Part shown: one piece after another, positions 49,191 to 57,730 of the stretch
Numbering within the stretch: the stretch's first letter is position 1
Layout of the letters: every line of letters starts with the position of its first letter
Assembly (NCBI GenBank): GCA_047610385.1
Contig: JBLGAC010000004.1
Coordinates: 74,285-138,284, forward strand
Source of the DNA: JBOCEF01 sp047610385
Lineage (GTDB): Bacteria > Pseudomonadota > Alphaproteobacteria > Rhodobacterales > Rhodobacteraceae
Reading direction: 5' to 3'
Length of the DNA: 64,000 nt
Notes under the pieces: generated by a model
Told to the model about the DNA's origin: nothing
The model's database searches: none
Seen by the model: only the letters and a program-made list of their open reading frames with translations
Position numbers and translations under genes: made by a program

Positions 49191-49712
49191 TCAGCCAAAG
49201 ATCAGCCCGCAATGCTCAGCCAGATAGATCCGCAGCCATGGCGCGTAATCGTGCGGGTTGGCGCGCGCATCGGCGCACAGCGCGTCGATCGGGGCCCAGC
49301 GGGTCTGCGATACCTCTGCGGGGTCGGGTGCCAGCACAAGGGTGGCGGGGTCTGCCACGGCCACGAACATCTCCACGACCTCATGCTCGGTCATGCCGCC
49401 GCCGACATCGGCGCGGTATTCGATCTGGCCCGCGTGCCGCAGGGGCAGGGAGGCGCCCAGTTCCTCGCCCATCCGGCGATTTGCGGCGATGGCGGGGTCT
49501 TCGTCCCAGAATGGATGGGTGCAGCACGCGTTGGCCCAAAGCCCGGCGCAATGATATTTGCCCGCCGCGCGCCGCTGCAGCAGCGTCGCGCCTGCGCCGT
49601 CCAGCACAAACACCGACACCGCAGGATGACGCAGGCCGCGCCGATGGGCGTCAAGCTTTTCAACCTGCGCATAGCGGCCGTCTTCGGTCCAGGCGGGGAT
49701 GTAGTCAGGCAT
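49191..49712 (-). CDS. idi: Isopentenyl-diphosphate delta-isomerase, type 1
   Basis: 173 residues from ATG 49712. Nudix-like type 1 enzyme: HPAVSVFVLDGAG, active-site cysteine in NACCTHPFWDE, EELG in the Nudix helix RMGEELGASL, and a Glu block MTEHEVVEMF. It interconverts IPP and DMAPP for isoprenoids, including carotenoids and quinones. In phototrophic relatives idi belongs to the photosynthesis cluster. It is convergent with the hydrolase. Confidence 0.93.
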   Translation of the reverse strand: MPDYIPAWTEDGRYAQVEKLDAHRRGLRHPAVSVFVLDGAGATLLQRRAAGKYHCAGLWANACCTHPFWDEDPAIAANRRMGEELGASLPLRHAGQIEYRADVGGGMTEHEVVEMFVAVADPATLVLAPDPAEVSQTRWAPIDALCADARANPHDYAPWLRIYLAEHCGLIFG

Positions 49713-50021
49713 CGTGGCATCCTTGGGCAACTGCGCAATGTCTATCACGGGTGCCGTGCAGTGCAAATCTTGGGCCTGTGCACAGGCGCGCAGCGACATC
49801 TCGTGCACTGGTCTGAACACATTTCACAATTATTATATGACGCCAGCGCGGCGATCAGATGCGGCGCAGGCGATGAGCAGGGATCGGCGGGCATCCGCCC
49901 CCCAAAGACAGCCATAAGCATGCTGCGTGCGGACCTTGCCGATGATGGTCAGGATCGGGCGCCTACCCTGCCGTCTTCGCGCCCTGGCGCGGTGCCGGGC
50001 AGGATGATGCGGGAGGAAAGC
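49713..50021. promoter_or_regulatory. Divergent control region of idi and hemA
   Basis: About 310 bp. The most regular element is the perfect 14-bp palindrome GCCTGTGCACAGGC (49774-49787). An AT-rich stretch TTCACAATTATTATATG (49824-49840) could hold the hemA -10 region. No FNR box (TTGAT-N4-ATCAA) and no clear PpsR site were seen. Confidence 0.45.
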
Positions 50022-51236
50022 ATGGACTACGAGAGCTTCTTCCGCGGAGAGCTTGACGCTCTGCGCGACGAAGGCAACTACCGCGTGTTCGCAAATCTTG
50101 AACGCCGCGTGGGTGATTTTCCCCGTGCCCTGCGCCGGGTCAACGGGCGTGAGCATGAGGTCACCGTCTGGTGCTCCAACGACTATCTCGGCATGGGCCA
50201 GCACCCTGAGGTGCGCCAAGCCATGATTGACGCCATCAACACCTGCGGCGCGGGGGCGGGCGGCACGCGCAACATCTCCGGCACCACGGTGCACCATGTG
50301 CGGCTTGAACAGGAACTGGCCGATCTGCATGGCAAGGAAGACGCGCTGCTGTTCACCTCCGGCTACGTGTCGAACTGGGCGGCGCTGGGCACGTTGGCGG
50401 CAAAATTGCCCAATTGCGTGATTCTGTCGGACGCGTTGAACCATGCCTCAATGATCGAAGGCATGCGCCACAGCCGCGCCGAACGCCGCATCTGGAAACA
50501 CAACGACGTGAGCGACCTGCGCGCCCAACTGGCGTTGGTTGAGCCTGGGCGCCCGATGATTGTGGCCTTCGAATCAGTTTATTCGATGGATGGCGACATC
50601 GCCCCGATCAAGGAAATCGTCGAGGCGGCTGAGGAATACGGCGCCCTGACCTATCTTGATGAGGTCCACGCGGTCGGCCTTTACGGCCCCCGCGGTGGCG
50701 GCATTGCTGAGCGTGAAGGCCTGATGGACCGCATCACGGTCATTGAAGGCACGCTTGGCAAAGCCTACGGCGTCGTCGGCGGCTACATCGCGGGCACCGC
50801 CGCGATGTGCGATTTCGTGCGCAGCTTTGCCTCGGGCTTCATCTTCACCACCGCGCTGCCGCCATCGACCGCGGCGGGTGCCTGCGCGTCGATCAAGCAC
50901 CTGAAGAAAAGCAGCACGGAACGTATGGCCCAGCGGCGTGCCGTGGCGTTGCTGCGCAAGCGTCTGGATGAAATGGGCATTCCGCATTTACCCAACCCGT
51001 CCCACATCGTTCCGGTGATGGTGAAGGATCCGGTGAAGTGCAAGATGCTGTCGGACATCCTGCTGGATGATTACGGAATCTACGTGCAGCCGATCAATTA
51101 CCCCACCGTGCCCAAGGGGATGGAGCGTCTGCGCTTCACGCCCTCGCCGCTGCACAGCGACGCGGACATCGAACATCTGGTGCACGCGCTCCATGATCTG
51201 TGGTCGCGCTGCGCCCTAAGCCGCGCGGCCGCCTGA
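50022..51236 (+). CDS. hemA: 5-aminolevulinate synthase
   Basis: 404 residues from ATG 50022 with GGGAGGAAAG upstream; the longer open frame before it is not coding. PLP enzyme that condenses glycine and succinyl-CoA, the alphaproteobacterial route to heme. Marks: WCSNDYLGMGQHP, GTRNISGTTVHH, YLDEVHAVGLYGPRG (PLP-binding Asp), EGTLGKAYGVVGGYI with the PLP lysine, and FIFTTALPP. It lies directly before cycA, as at the end of many photosynthesis clusters. Confidence 0.97.
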   Translation: MDYESFFRGELDALRDEGNYRVFANLERRVGDFPRALRRVNGREHEVTVWCSNDYLGMGQHPEVRQAMIDAINTCGAGAGGTRNISGTTVHHVRLEQELADLHGKEDALLFTSGYVSNWAALGTLAAKLPNCVILSDALNHASMIEGMRHSRAERRIWKHNDVSDLRAQLALVEPGRPMIVAFESVYSMDGDIAPIKEIVEAAEEYGALTYLDEVHAVGLYGPRGGGIAEREGLMDRITVIEGTLGKAYGVVGGYIAGTAAMCDFVRSFASGFIFTTALPPSTAAGACASIKHLKKSSTERMAQRRAVALLRKRLDEMGIPHLPNPSHIVPVMVKDPVKCKMLSDILLDDYGIYVQPINYPTVPKGMERLRFTPSPLHSDADIEHLVHALHDLWSRCALSRAAA

Positions 51237-51475
51237 GCATCCCGCGATGCAATGGGGCACGGCAGGGCGGGGATGCCCGGCCGTGTCAGATCTGGGGTCA
51301 TGACGGTGCCGCGGTGCAGTGGAACCGCCCGCGTGCCCACCATGCGCCTTGCCGCCGCAGCGCGGCACCGGGCCGCGCCGTCTTCACAGGTCTTTGGTGT
51401 GGTTGACGGCGGAACAGCCCTATGTTGACCTCTGCGCAGCTTTGAAACCCGCATCTTACTTCAGGAGACTAACCT

Positions 51476-51889
51476 ATGAAGACCCTCGCCATTATCGCGG
51501 CCCTGGGCCTCAGCATCGCCGCAGCCGCGCCCGCGCATGCGGGTGACGCCGATGCAGGCGAAAACACGTTCAAGAAGTGCAAAGCCTGCCACATGATCGA
51601 GAACGCCGGCGACACCATCTACAAGGGCGGCAAAACCGGCCCGAACCTCTATGGCGTCATTGGCCGCAAAGCCGGCTCTTATGAAGGCTTTGGCTACGGC
51701 AACGACCTTGTCGCCGCCGGTGAAAAGGGCCTTATGTGGGACGAGGCCTCGCTGGCCAAATACATCGAGGATCCCAAAGCGTTCCTGCGCGAATATCTCG
51801 ACGATGGCGGTGCCAAGTCGAAGATGTCCTACAAGCTCAAGAAGGGCGGCGACGATGTCGCAGCATTTCTGGCGACCCACGGGTCCTGA
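51476..51889 (+). CDS. cycA: Cytochrome c2 (c550 type)
   Basis: 137 residues: signal peptide to AHAGD (about residue 22), heme site CKACH (35-39), long loops typical of large cytochrome c2, GGKTGPNLYGVIGRKAGS, and the methionine ligand in KSKMSYKL. A soluble periplasmic electron carrier between the bc1 complex, oxidases and periplasmic dehydrogenases, and a likely acceptor for SoxAX and SoxD. It has a strong terminator. Confidence 0.95.
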   Translation: MKTLAIIAALGLSIAAAAPAHAGDADAGENTFKKCKACHMIENAGDTIYKGGKTGPNLYGVIGRKAGSYEGFGYGNDLVAAGEKGLMWDEASLAKYIEDPKAFLREYLDDGGAKSKMSYKLKKGGDDVAAFLATHGS

Positions 51890-51912
51890 TAGGACGCAAC
51901 CAAGCTGAATCA

Positions 51913-51945
51913 AACGGCCCTCGGGGATCACCCCCGGGGGCCGTT
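51913..51945 (+). terminator. Terminator of cycA
   Basis: AACGGCCC (51913-51920) pairs with GGGCCGTT (51938-51945), extended inward by CGGGG/CCCCCG, ending in TTCTG. It lies 24 nt after the cycA stop, between convergent genes, and can serve both strands. Confidence 0.85.
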
Positions 51946-52066
51946 CTGCGTTGAAACAGGCGCATCGGCCGGGATGGCGCGCCGCGCGCCGCTTTTGCGG
52001 CGTGGCGGGACGCGGGGGCGCAAGGCGCCCGCGGCGCGCAACTCTGCTCAGGCCCAAGACCCTTGC

Positions 52067-52399
52067 TCAGGCCAAGCCGGGTTCATCCAGCAGCGTGCGG
52101 CCCAGCCTGTCCTCAACCTCAATCAGCCATAGGTCGGGGTCAGACCGCCGCTGCCGCGCCACGGCGGCGTCTACGTCTGCCTCTGGCCCATCGGCCAACA
52201 CTGACCATACCGGAGTCCAATCGGGCCCCAGCACGCGCCCATGAAGCTTGGCGCGGCCATTGAGGGTGTTGAGCTTCACCAACACCGCCCCGGCCGTCGC
52301 ATCGCCGCGCGCCACCAGAAAGGCGGGGATGTCCGCGATCCGCAGCCGCGCGATATAGGCCTGCACCCAGAAATCGGATGTCAGGCGCGGCGCTGTCAT
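52067..52399 (-). CDS. DUF1491 family protein
   Basis: 110 residues. The small alphaproteobacterial DUF1491 family, usually beside era: LTSDFWVQAYIARL at the start, AVLVKLNTLNGRAKLHGRVL and DLWLIEVEDRLGRTLLDEP near the end. Function unknown; soluble. It overlaps the era stop by 4 nt (ATGA), so it is translated with era. In many relatives recO comes next; here the cluster ends. Confidence 0.87.
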   Translation of the reverse strand: MTAPRLTSDFWVQAYIARLRIADIPAFLVARGDATAGAVLVKLNTLNGRAKLHGRVLGPDWTPVWSVLADGPEADVDAAVARQRRSDPDLWLIEVEDRLGRTLLDEPGLA

Positions 52400-53436
52400 T
52401 TGCTGTCTTTGAAATCGAGCCCGATTTCCGAATACCGCTCAGATTCTTCCTGCCAGTTCGGCCGCGATTTGACCTCAAGGAACAGATGCGCGCTGCGCTC
52501 CAGCAACGTCTCCATGTCCTTGCGTGCCTCAGAGCCAATGATCTTGATCGTCTCGCCGCCTTTGCCAAGCACGATGCCTTTGTGCCCGTCGCGCCCGACA
52601 TAGATGATCTGCGAAATGGCGACGGAGCCGTCCTTGCGCTCCTCCCATTTCTCAGTCTCAACGGTCAGGTTGTAGGGCAGTTCCTGATGCAGGCGCAGGG
52701 TCAGCTTTTCGCGCGTGATCTCAGCGGCCAGAATGCGCAGCGGCAGATCGGCAATCTGATCGGCGGGATACAGCCACGGGCTGGACGGCATCCGTTCCCC
52801 GAGCCATGCGCGCAGGTCTTCGACCCCGTGCCCACGTTCGGCGGAAATCATGAACGTCGCTTCGAAATTGGCCATCTCGTTCAGCTTGGCAGTCAGCGCC
52901 AGCAACTGCTCAGCCTTCACGCGGTCGATCTTGTTGATCACCAGAATCAGGCGGCCCTTGGGTTTGCGGTCGGCCAGACCTTCAAGGATCGCGCGCGTGC
53001 CGTCGGTCATGCCGCGATGGGCCTCGACCAGCAGGGCGACAACATCGGCGTCCTCGGCGCCCGACCAGGCGGCGGCGACCATGGCGCGGTCAAGGCGGCG
53101 GCGCGGGCGGAACAGGCCTGGCGTGTCGATGAACACCACCTGCGCTTGCCCGGCCAGTGCCACGCCGCGGATGCGCGACCGCGTGGTCTGCACCTTGTGG
53201 GTGACGATCGACACCTTGGCGCCAACCATGCGGTTCAGCAGGGTGGACTTGCCAGCGTTCGGCTCTCCGATCAGGGCGACAAAGCCGCAGCGGGTCGGGC
53301 CTTCGGGCGCGCCCATGTCAGGGCCGTCATGGGCAGACATGCGCCCGGCCGCGGTGCCGCCTTTGGCTTTGGGCTCGACGCGCTGGATGCGCTCAATGTG
53401 GTCCTCATCTTCGGGGTGTTCGGTTTCGTCGGTCAT
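52396..53436 (-). CDS. era: GTPase Era
   Basis: 346 residues, longer than the usual 300 because of a charged N-terminal extension of about 47 residues (rich in Glu, Asp, Lys, Gly) before CGFVALIGEPNAGKST. G3 is DTPGL, G4 NKID; the C-terminal KH domain has GRDGHKGIVLGKGG. It binds 16S rRNA and matures the small subunit. ATGA overlaps link it to rnc before and DUF1491 after. An internal ATG near residue 33 (RMSAHDGPDM) could be the true start. Confidence 0.95.
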   Translation of the reverse strand: MTDETEHPEDEDHIERIQRVEPKAKGGTAAGRMSAHDGPDMGAPEGPTRCGFVALIGEPNAGKSTLLNRMVGAKVSIVTHKVQTTRSRIRGVALAGQAQVVFIDTPGLFRPRRRLDRAMVAAAWSGAEDADVVALLVEAHRGMTDGTRAILEGLADRKPKGRLILVINKIDRVKAEQLLALTAKLNEMANFEATFMISAERGHGVEDLRAWLGERMPSSPWLYPADQIADLPLRILAAEITREKLTLRLHQELPYNLTVETEKWEERKDGSVAISQIIYVGRDGHKGIVLGKGGETIKIIGSEARKDMETLLERSAHLFLEVKSRPNWQEESERYSEIGLDFKDSK

Positions 53437-54176
53437 GGGGTGTCCTTTGCGCCGCCGCCCGCGCCCGGCGCGGTTGCAGCGGCATGATCTGGTGAAAGCC
53501 GCGCCAGCAGCGCGCCTGCGGCGGCCTGCTGCGCGGCGCGTTTGGAGGGCGCGCGCCCTTCGGCCGTCTCGCCGTTCTGCATCCGTGCGATCACGGTGAA
53601 GACTGGCGCGTGGTCGGGGCCTGAACGGTCCAGCACGTCATAGTTCGGCGGCGGCGCGCCGCGGGCCTGAGACCATTCCTGAAGCGCGGTCTTGGCGTCC
53701 ACAGGGGCAGGGCCCGCATCGTCGATCATCGGGCCCCAAAGCGCGAGCACCGCAGCGCGTGCGTCATCAAGCCCATTGTCGAGATAGATCGCTGCGATCA
53801 GCGCTTCCATGCCATCGCCGAGCACGGCGTTCTTTCTGCGCCCGCCCGTGACATGTTCTGAGCGCCCGAGCCGCATCATGTCGCCAAGGCCCAGCTCCGC
53901 GGCCATCTGCGCGCAGGTTTCCTTGCGCACCAGCTGGTTCAGACGCGGGGCCAATTCGCCTTCGGGCGCCTTGGGAAAGCGCGCAATCAGTGCGTCGGCG
54001 ATCACCAGCCCCAGCACCCGGTCGCCAAGAAATTCCAACCGCTCATTTGGCGGGCGCATGGTTGAAGATGCCGAGGCGTGGGTCAACGCCTCTTCAAGAC
54101 GTTCGGTGGCGGCCAGCTCAATGCCGAGCCGGCCACCAAGTTGGGTCGCGATGGGGTCAAGCGCGCGTCTGGTCAT
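53433..54176 (-). CDS. rnc: Ribonuclease III
   Basis: 247 residues. The catalytic signature NERLEFLGDRVLGLVIAD is present, followed by GDGMEALIAAIYLD with the second acidic cluster, and a C-terminal dsRNA-binding domain (about 155-225, ending with SKRAAQQAAAGALL). It processes rRNA and mRNA. The last 20 residues are an Ala/Gly-rich tail. Operon lepB-rnc-era. Confidence 0.96.
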   Translation of the reverse strand: MTRRALDPIATQLGGRLGIELAATERLEEALTHASASSTMRPPNERLEFLGDRVLGLVIADALIARFPKAPEGELAPRLNQLVRKETCAQMAAELGLGDMMRLGRSEHVTGGRRKNAVLGDGMEALIAAIYLDNGLDDARAAVLALWGPMIDDAGPAPVDAKTALQEWSQARGAPPPNYDVLDRSGPDHAPVFTVIARMQNGETAEGRAPSKRAAQQAAAGALLARLSPDHAAATAPGAGGGAKDTP

Positions 54177-54182
54177 GAACCC

Positions 54183-54935
54183 TCAGTTGATCTTCAGGAA
54201 GAAACGGTCCGAGCGCCAGTCCCAGACCTCCCAGAACGCACCGTCGAAGCTGAGGGCGATCAGATCGGCGCGGCCCACGAGGTTTTCGAACGGCACCATG
54301 CCGACATCAAGGCGGCTGTCGGTGGAGTTGTCGCGGTTGTCGCCCATGAAGAAATAATGCCCGGCGGGCACGTTGAATTCACGGGTGTTGTCAGTGCGCG
54401 GGCTGTTGTTGGCATCAGCGTTCAGCACGATGTGGCTCACGCCGTTCGGCAGCGTTTCAATGCTGCGTTCCTTCATACACATGACTTGGCCGTCGATGCG
54501 CGGGTAATCCTTGCAGCGCACTGAGCCGCCGGTCGCCTCAATGAACTCACCATCAGGTTCCTGCGGGGCGGCGACGCCGTTGATGTGCAGGATGCCCTTG
54601 GTGACCTGTATCGTGTCGCCCGGCAGGCCGATCAGCCGTTTGACGTAATCCTGGCCGTTGCGCGGGTGCTTGAAGACGATGACATCGCCGCGCTCCGGCT
54701 CAGACGCCAGAATCCGGCCCTCAAACGGGATGATCGACCAAGGGAAGGAATGCTTGGAATAGCCGTAGGAGAATTTGGACACGAACAGGAAATCGCCGAT
54801 CAGCAGCGTCGATTTCATGGAGCCGGACGGGATCCAGAACGGTTGGAACAGAAGGCTGCGGAACACCCCTGCGATCAGCAGCGCGTAGACGACGGTCTTG
54901 ATGAGCTCGCCGACGCTCTCCTTCTTCTTAGCCAT
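54183..54935 (-). CDS. lepB: Signal peptidase I
   Basis: 250 residues. An N-terminal membrane segment (about 13-32) is followed by the catalytic Ser39 in IPSGSMKSTL and Lys99 in DYVKRLIGLPGD; GDNRDNSTDSR is the third conserved block. It cuts Sec and Tat signal peptides at the outer face of the inner membrane, including those of the Sox proteins. It lies 6 nt before rnc. Confidence 0.96.
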   Translation of the reverse strand: MAKKKESVGELIKTVVYALLIAGVFRSLLFQPFWIPSGSMKSTLLIGDFLFVSKFSYGYSKHSFPWSIIPFEGRILASEPERGDVIVFKHPRNGQDYVKRLIGLPGDTIQVTKGILHINGVAAPQEPDGEFIEATGGSVRCKDYPRIDGQVMCMKERSIETLPNGVSHIVLNADANNSPRTDNTREFNVPAGHYFFMGDNRDNSTDSRLDVGMVPFENLVGRADLIALSFDGAFWEVWDWRSDRFFLKIN

Positions 54936-55160
54936 GAACCGGGCCTCGTTGGTTTTTTGCCGTGGATGTGGGGTCGCGCGGGTTGTCGCCGCTGCCCCGT
55001 GTCAAGTCAAGCGGCCCCTCGCCGGGGCGGGAGATCGGGGGCGCTGGCGCTGGCGGGCGTTTTGGGGGGCTGTGGCGCGGCGTGCGGTCCTTGCGGGGAT
55101 TGACCCCGCCGCGGCCCGGCACCGCCAAAGGGGCGGCGCGGGCCCCATCCCGGCCTTGGG

Positions 55161-55589
55161 TCAGTCGGGCAGGCCGGGCAGGGGCGGGGCACCGGGGGCA
55201 AGCGCTTCGATCACCACGAAGGCCTGCGCCCAAGGGTGATCGTCGGTGATGGTGCAGTGGATGCGCGCGGTCATGCCCGGCGGCACCATGCGGGCCAGCC
55301 GATCGGCCGCGCCCCCGGTCAGCACCATGGTGGGCTGGCCTGAGGAGAGGTTCACCACCCCCATCTCGCGCCACGCGACGCCCATGCGCAGCCCGGTGCC
55401 GAGCGCCTTGGCGCAGGCCTCTTTGGCGGCCCAGCGTTTGGCGTAGGAGGCGGTGCGTTCGCGGCGGCGTTCAGATTTCGCTTGTTCAATGTCGGTGAAG
55501 ACGCGCTGTACAAAGCGGTCGCCGAACCGGGTCAGGGTGCTGTCGATCCGGCGGATGTCCGCCAGATCTGCGCCGATGCCAAGGATCAT
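55161..55589 (-). CDS. acpS: Holo-[acyl-carrier-protein] synthase
   Basis: 142 residues from ATG 55589. It moves phosphopantetheine from CoA to ACP. MILGIGADLADIRRID holds the metal-binding Asp and KRWAAKEACAKALGTG the Glu and Lys of the active site. The open frame before the ATG has no ribosome binding site. It lies 11 nt after the LysE-family gene. The 225-bp gap to lepB (54936-55160) is GC-rich and shows no gene. Confidence 0.95.
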   Translation of the reverse strand: MILGIGADLADIRRIDSTLTRFGDRFVQRVFTDIEQAKSERRRERTASYAKRWAAKEACAKALGTGLRMGVAWREMGVVNLSSGQPTMVLTGGAADRLARMVPPGMTARIHCTITDDHPWAQAFVVIEALAPGAPPLPGLPD

Positions 55590-55600
55590 CCCGCCGCCTT

Positions 55601-56227
55601 TCAGTGCTGTGCCGCGCGGCTGAGCAGAAGCCCCGCGCCCGCGGCCCCAAAGATCGCCGCCAGCCCGCCTTCGAGCGGGCGGCGCGCAGTCAGCCAAATA
55701 TCTGTCGCACGGCGGGTTGAGAAAAGCACCGCATAGCCCCCGAAGCACAGCGCCCCAAGGCAGCCGCACATGATCAGCAATGGCGCCAGCGCAGCCATGC
55801 CGAGGCCCGGTTTGATGGCGACTGAGAACAGCGCGCCCCAAAACAGCACCGCCTTGGGGTTGGTAAGGTGAATGCCCAAGCCCCGCAGCCACAAAATCCT
55901 GAGCGATCCCGACGCCCCACGCGCCTTGGGCGCAGTTTTTGACATCGCCCCACGCGCTGATTTATATGCCATCCAAAGCAGATAGCACCCGCCGATGACC
56001 TTCAGCGCGGTCATCGCTGGCGCCCATGCGGATATGGCCGCGCCCAGCCCGAAGGCCGCGATTAACGCCCATGTCAGCGATCCGGTCAGCACCCCGGCGG
56101 CCAGCGCCAGACCGGCGCGGCGCCCGCTTTGCATCGACGTGGCGGCGATGGCCAGCGTGGCCGGGCCGGGGCTGAGGATCGCAACCAGATAGATCAGCGC
56201 GATGGGCACCAGTTCTGCGGCAGTCAT
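55601..56227 (-). CDS. LysE family transporter (amino acid exporter type)
   Basis: 208 residues, about six hydrophobic segments. PGPATLAIAATSMQSGRRAGLALAAG is the LysE/RhtB N-terminal signature; LTNPKAVLFWGALF is the second one. It should export an amino acid or related compound. It overlaps the pdxJ stop by 4 nt, so both are translated together. Confidence 0.88.
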   Translation of the reverse strand: MTAAELVPIALIYLVAILSPGPATLAIAATSMQSGRRAGLALAAGVLTGSLTWALIAAFGLGAAISAWAPAMTALKVIGGCYLLWMAYKSARGAMSKTAPKARGASGSLRILWLRGLGIHLTNPKAVLFWGALFSVAIKPGLGMAALAPLLIMCGCLGALCFGGYAVLFSTRRATDIWLTARRPLEGGLAAIFGAAGAGLLLSRAAQH

Positions 56228-57051
56228 GGCGCGCCTGCGGTGTCGCCGTGTGCTGTGCCTTTGTGTGCGGCGCCTTTGTGTGCGGGGGCGGGGCGCGCGG
56301 CGTCCATGGCACCGCGCATCCGGCGGATGGCGCTGTCGAGGCCCGAAAAGATCGCCTCACCAATCAGGAAATGGCCGATGTTCAGTTCAGCGATCTGGGG
56401 GAAGGCGGCGATCGGGGCGACGGTGTCATAGGTCAGTCCATGGCCGGCATGGACCTCCAGCCCGAGCGACGCGGCGAAGATTGTCATGGCGCGGAGGCGC
56501 TCCAGCTCCGCATCGCGATCGGCAAAGTGGCCATCGCTATGGGCATCGCAATAGGCACCGGTGTGCAGCTCGACAACCGGGGCGCCGATGCGGGCGGCGG
56601 CCTCAATCTGGCGTTGATCGGCGGCGATGAAGACCGACACCCGGCAGCCAGCATCTGCCAGCGGTGCGATGAAATGCGCCAGACGGGTTTCATCGGCAAC
56701 GACATCAAGCCCGCCTTCGGTGGTCCGTTCTTCGCGCTTTTCGGGCACGAGGCAGACCGCGTGGGGGCGATGGCGCAGCGCGATGGCGTGCATTTCGTCG
56801 GTGGCGGCCATCTCAAAGTTGAGGGGCACGGTCAGCGCCGCGACCAGCGCGTCGATGTCGCGGTCGGTGATGTGGCGGCGGTCTTCGCGCAGATGAGCGG
56901 TGATGCCGTCGGCGCCCGCCACCTCAGCCGCGCGGGCGGCGCGAACCGGGTCGGGATGCGGGCCGCCACGGGCGTTCCGGATCGTGGCCACATGGTCGAT
57001 GTTCACGCCAAGGCGCAGGCGGCGCGGGGGCGTGGGTTGGATGCTGGTCAT
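56224..57051 (-). CDS. pdxJ: Pyridoxine 5'-phosphate synthase
   Basis: 275 residues from ATG 57051; the frame is open to 57084. TIM barrel that makes pyridoxine phosphate. LGVNIDHVATIRNARGG, GADGITAHLREDRRHI, PEKREERTTEGG and AGHGLTYDTV are typical. The last 20 residues carry a small His-Lys-Gly/Ala repeat (AHKGAAHKGTAHG) not part of the fold, from a short DNA repeat around 56260-56290. Confidence 0.95.
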   Translation of the reverse strand: MTSIQPTPPRRLRLGVNIDHVATIRNARGGPHPDPVRAARAAEVAGADGITAHLREDRRHITDRDIDALVAALTVPLNFEMAATDEMHAIALRHRPHAVCLVPEKREERTTEGGLDVVADETRLAHFIAPLADAGCRVSVFIAADQRQIEAAARIGAPVVELHTGAYCDAHSDGHFADRDAELERLRAMTIFAASLGLEVHAGHGLTYDTVAPIAAFPQIAELNIGHFLIGEAIFSGLDSAIRRMRGAMDAARPAPAHKGAAHKGTAHGDTAGAP

Positions 57052-57127
57052 GCCGGTCACTTTCGGAGCTGCCCTTGGGTTCATTCAAGATAGGCATTTC
57101 GCGCGCCGGGGCCAGCCCCGGCACCAA

Positions 57128-57727
57128 TCAGGCTTTTTTTGCGTCCGCGGCGCGGCGGCGGCGGGCCGCAACGCGGGCGGCGTGGTCTTTCATGCGCTGG
57201 CGCGCGCGGCCCATCAGCATTGTGCGCCGCCGTTTCTGAAACGCTGCCACCATCGGGCGCAGCACGAAATAGCACGCGACCGAGGCCGCCAGCCCCGGCA
57301 ACAGCCCACCGATCAGATAGGGCAGGATAATTGCGTAAAGGTTGTGCAGCAGCCACGCAAAATCATAGCCATGCTCAGGCGGTGTGATGTGAATGCCGGT
57401 GAGCTCTCCGCCCATCCAGAACGACGCTGAGGCGATGAACGGGATCGTCACCGGATTGCCGACAAGCGTGCCGACCGCCGAAGACAGCAGATTTCCACGC
57501 ACCAACCATGCCAGCGCCGCGGCGCAGACGAAATGGAACCCGAAAAACGGTGTGAAGCTGGCCTGCACCCCGCACGCCACCCCCAGCGCGATGCGGTGGG
57601 GGGTGTCGGGCAGGCGCTGCATGCGTTTGCCCAGGTAGACATACCCCCGACGCCAGCCCTTTCGGGGCGCGAGCACCTGTCGCACGCGGTTCCAGAAAGG
57701 CGGTTTATCTCGTCTCTTGAATACCAT
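57128..57727 (-). CDS. DUF2062 domain protein
   Basis: 199 residues. A basic N-terminus, then HRIALGVACGVQASFTPFFGFHFV and RGNLLSSAVGTLVGNPVTIPFIA, both typical of DUF2062, with two to three hydrophobic segments and a very basic C-terminus (RRRTMLMGRARQR and beyond). An inner-membrane protein of unknown function. It starts 3 nt after the rsh stop, so it is part of that transcript. Confidence 0.88.
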   Translation of the reverse strand: MVFKRRDKPPFWNRVRQVLAPRKGWRRGYVYLGKRMQRLPDTPHRIALGVACGVQASFTPFFGFHFVCAAALAWLVRGNLLSSAVGTLVGNPVTIPFIASASFWMGGELTGIHITPPEHGYDFAWLLHNLYAIILPYLIGGLLPGLAASVACYFVLRPMVAAFQKRRRTMLMGRARQRMKDHAARVAARRRRAADAKKA

Positions 57728-57730
57728 GGC

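Noticed and set aside
47291..51475. FNR (TTGAT-N4-ATCAA) or PpsR (TGT-N12-ACA) sites before tspO, hemA and cycA
   Set aside because: No sequence close to either consensus was found by reading; only the palindrome GCCTGTGCACAGGC stands out.
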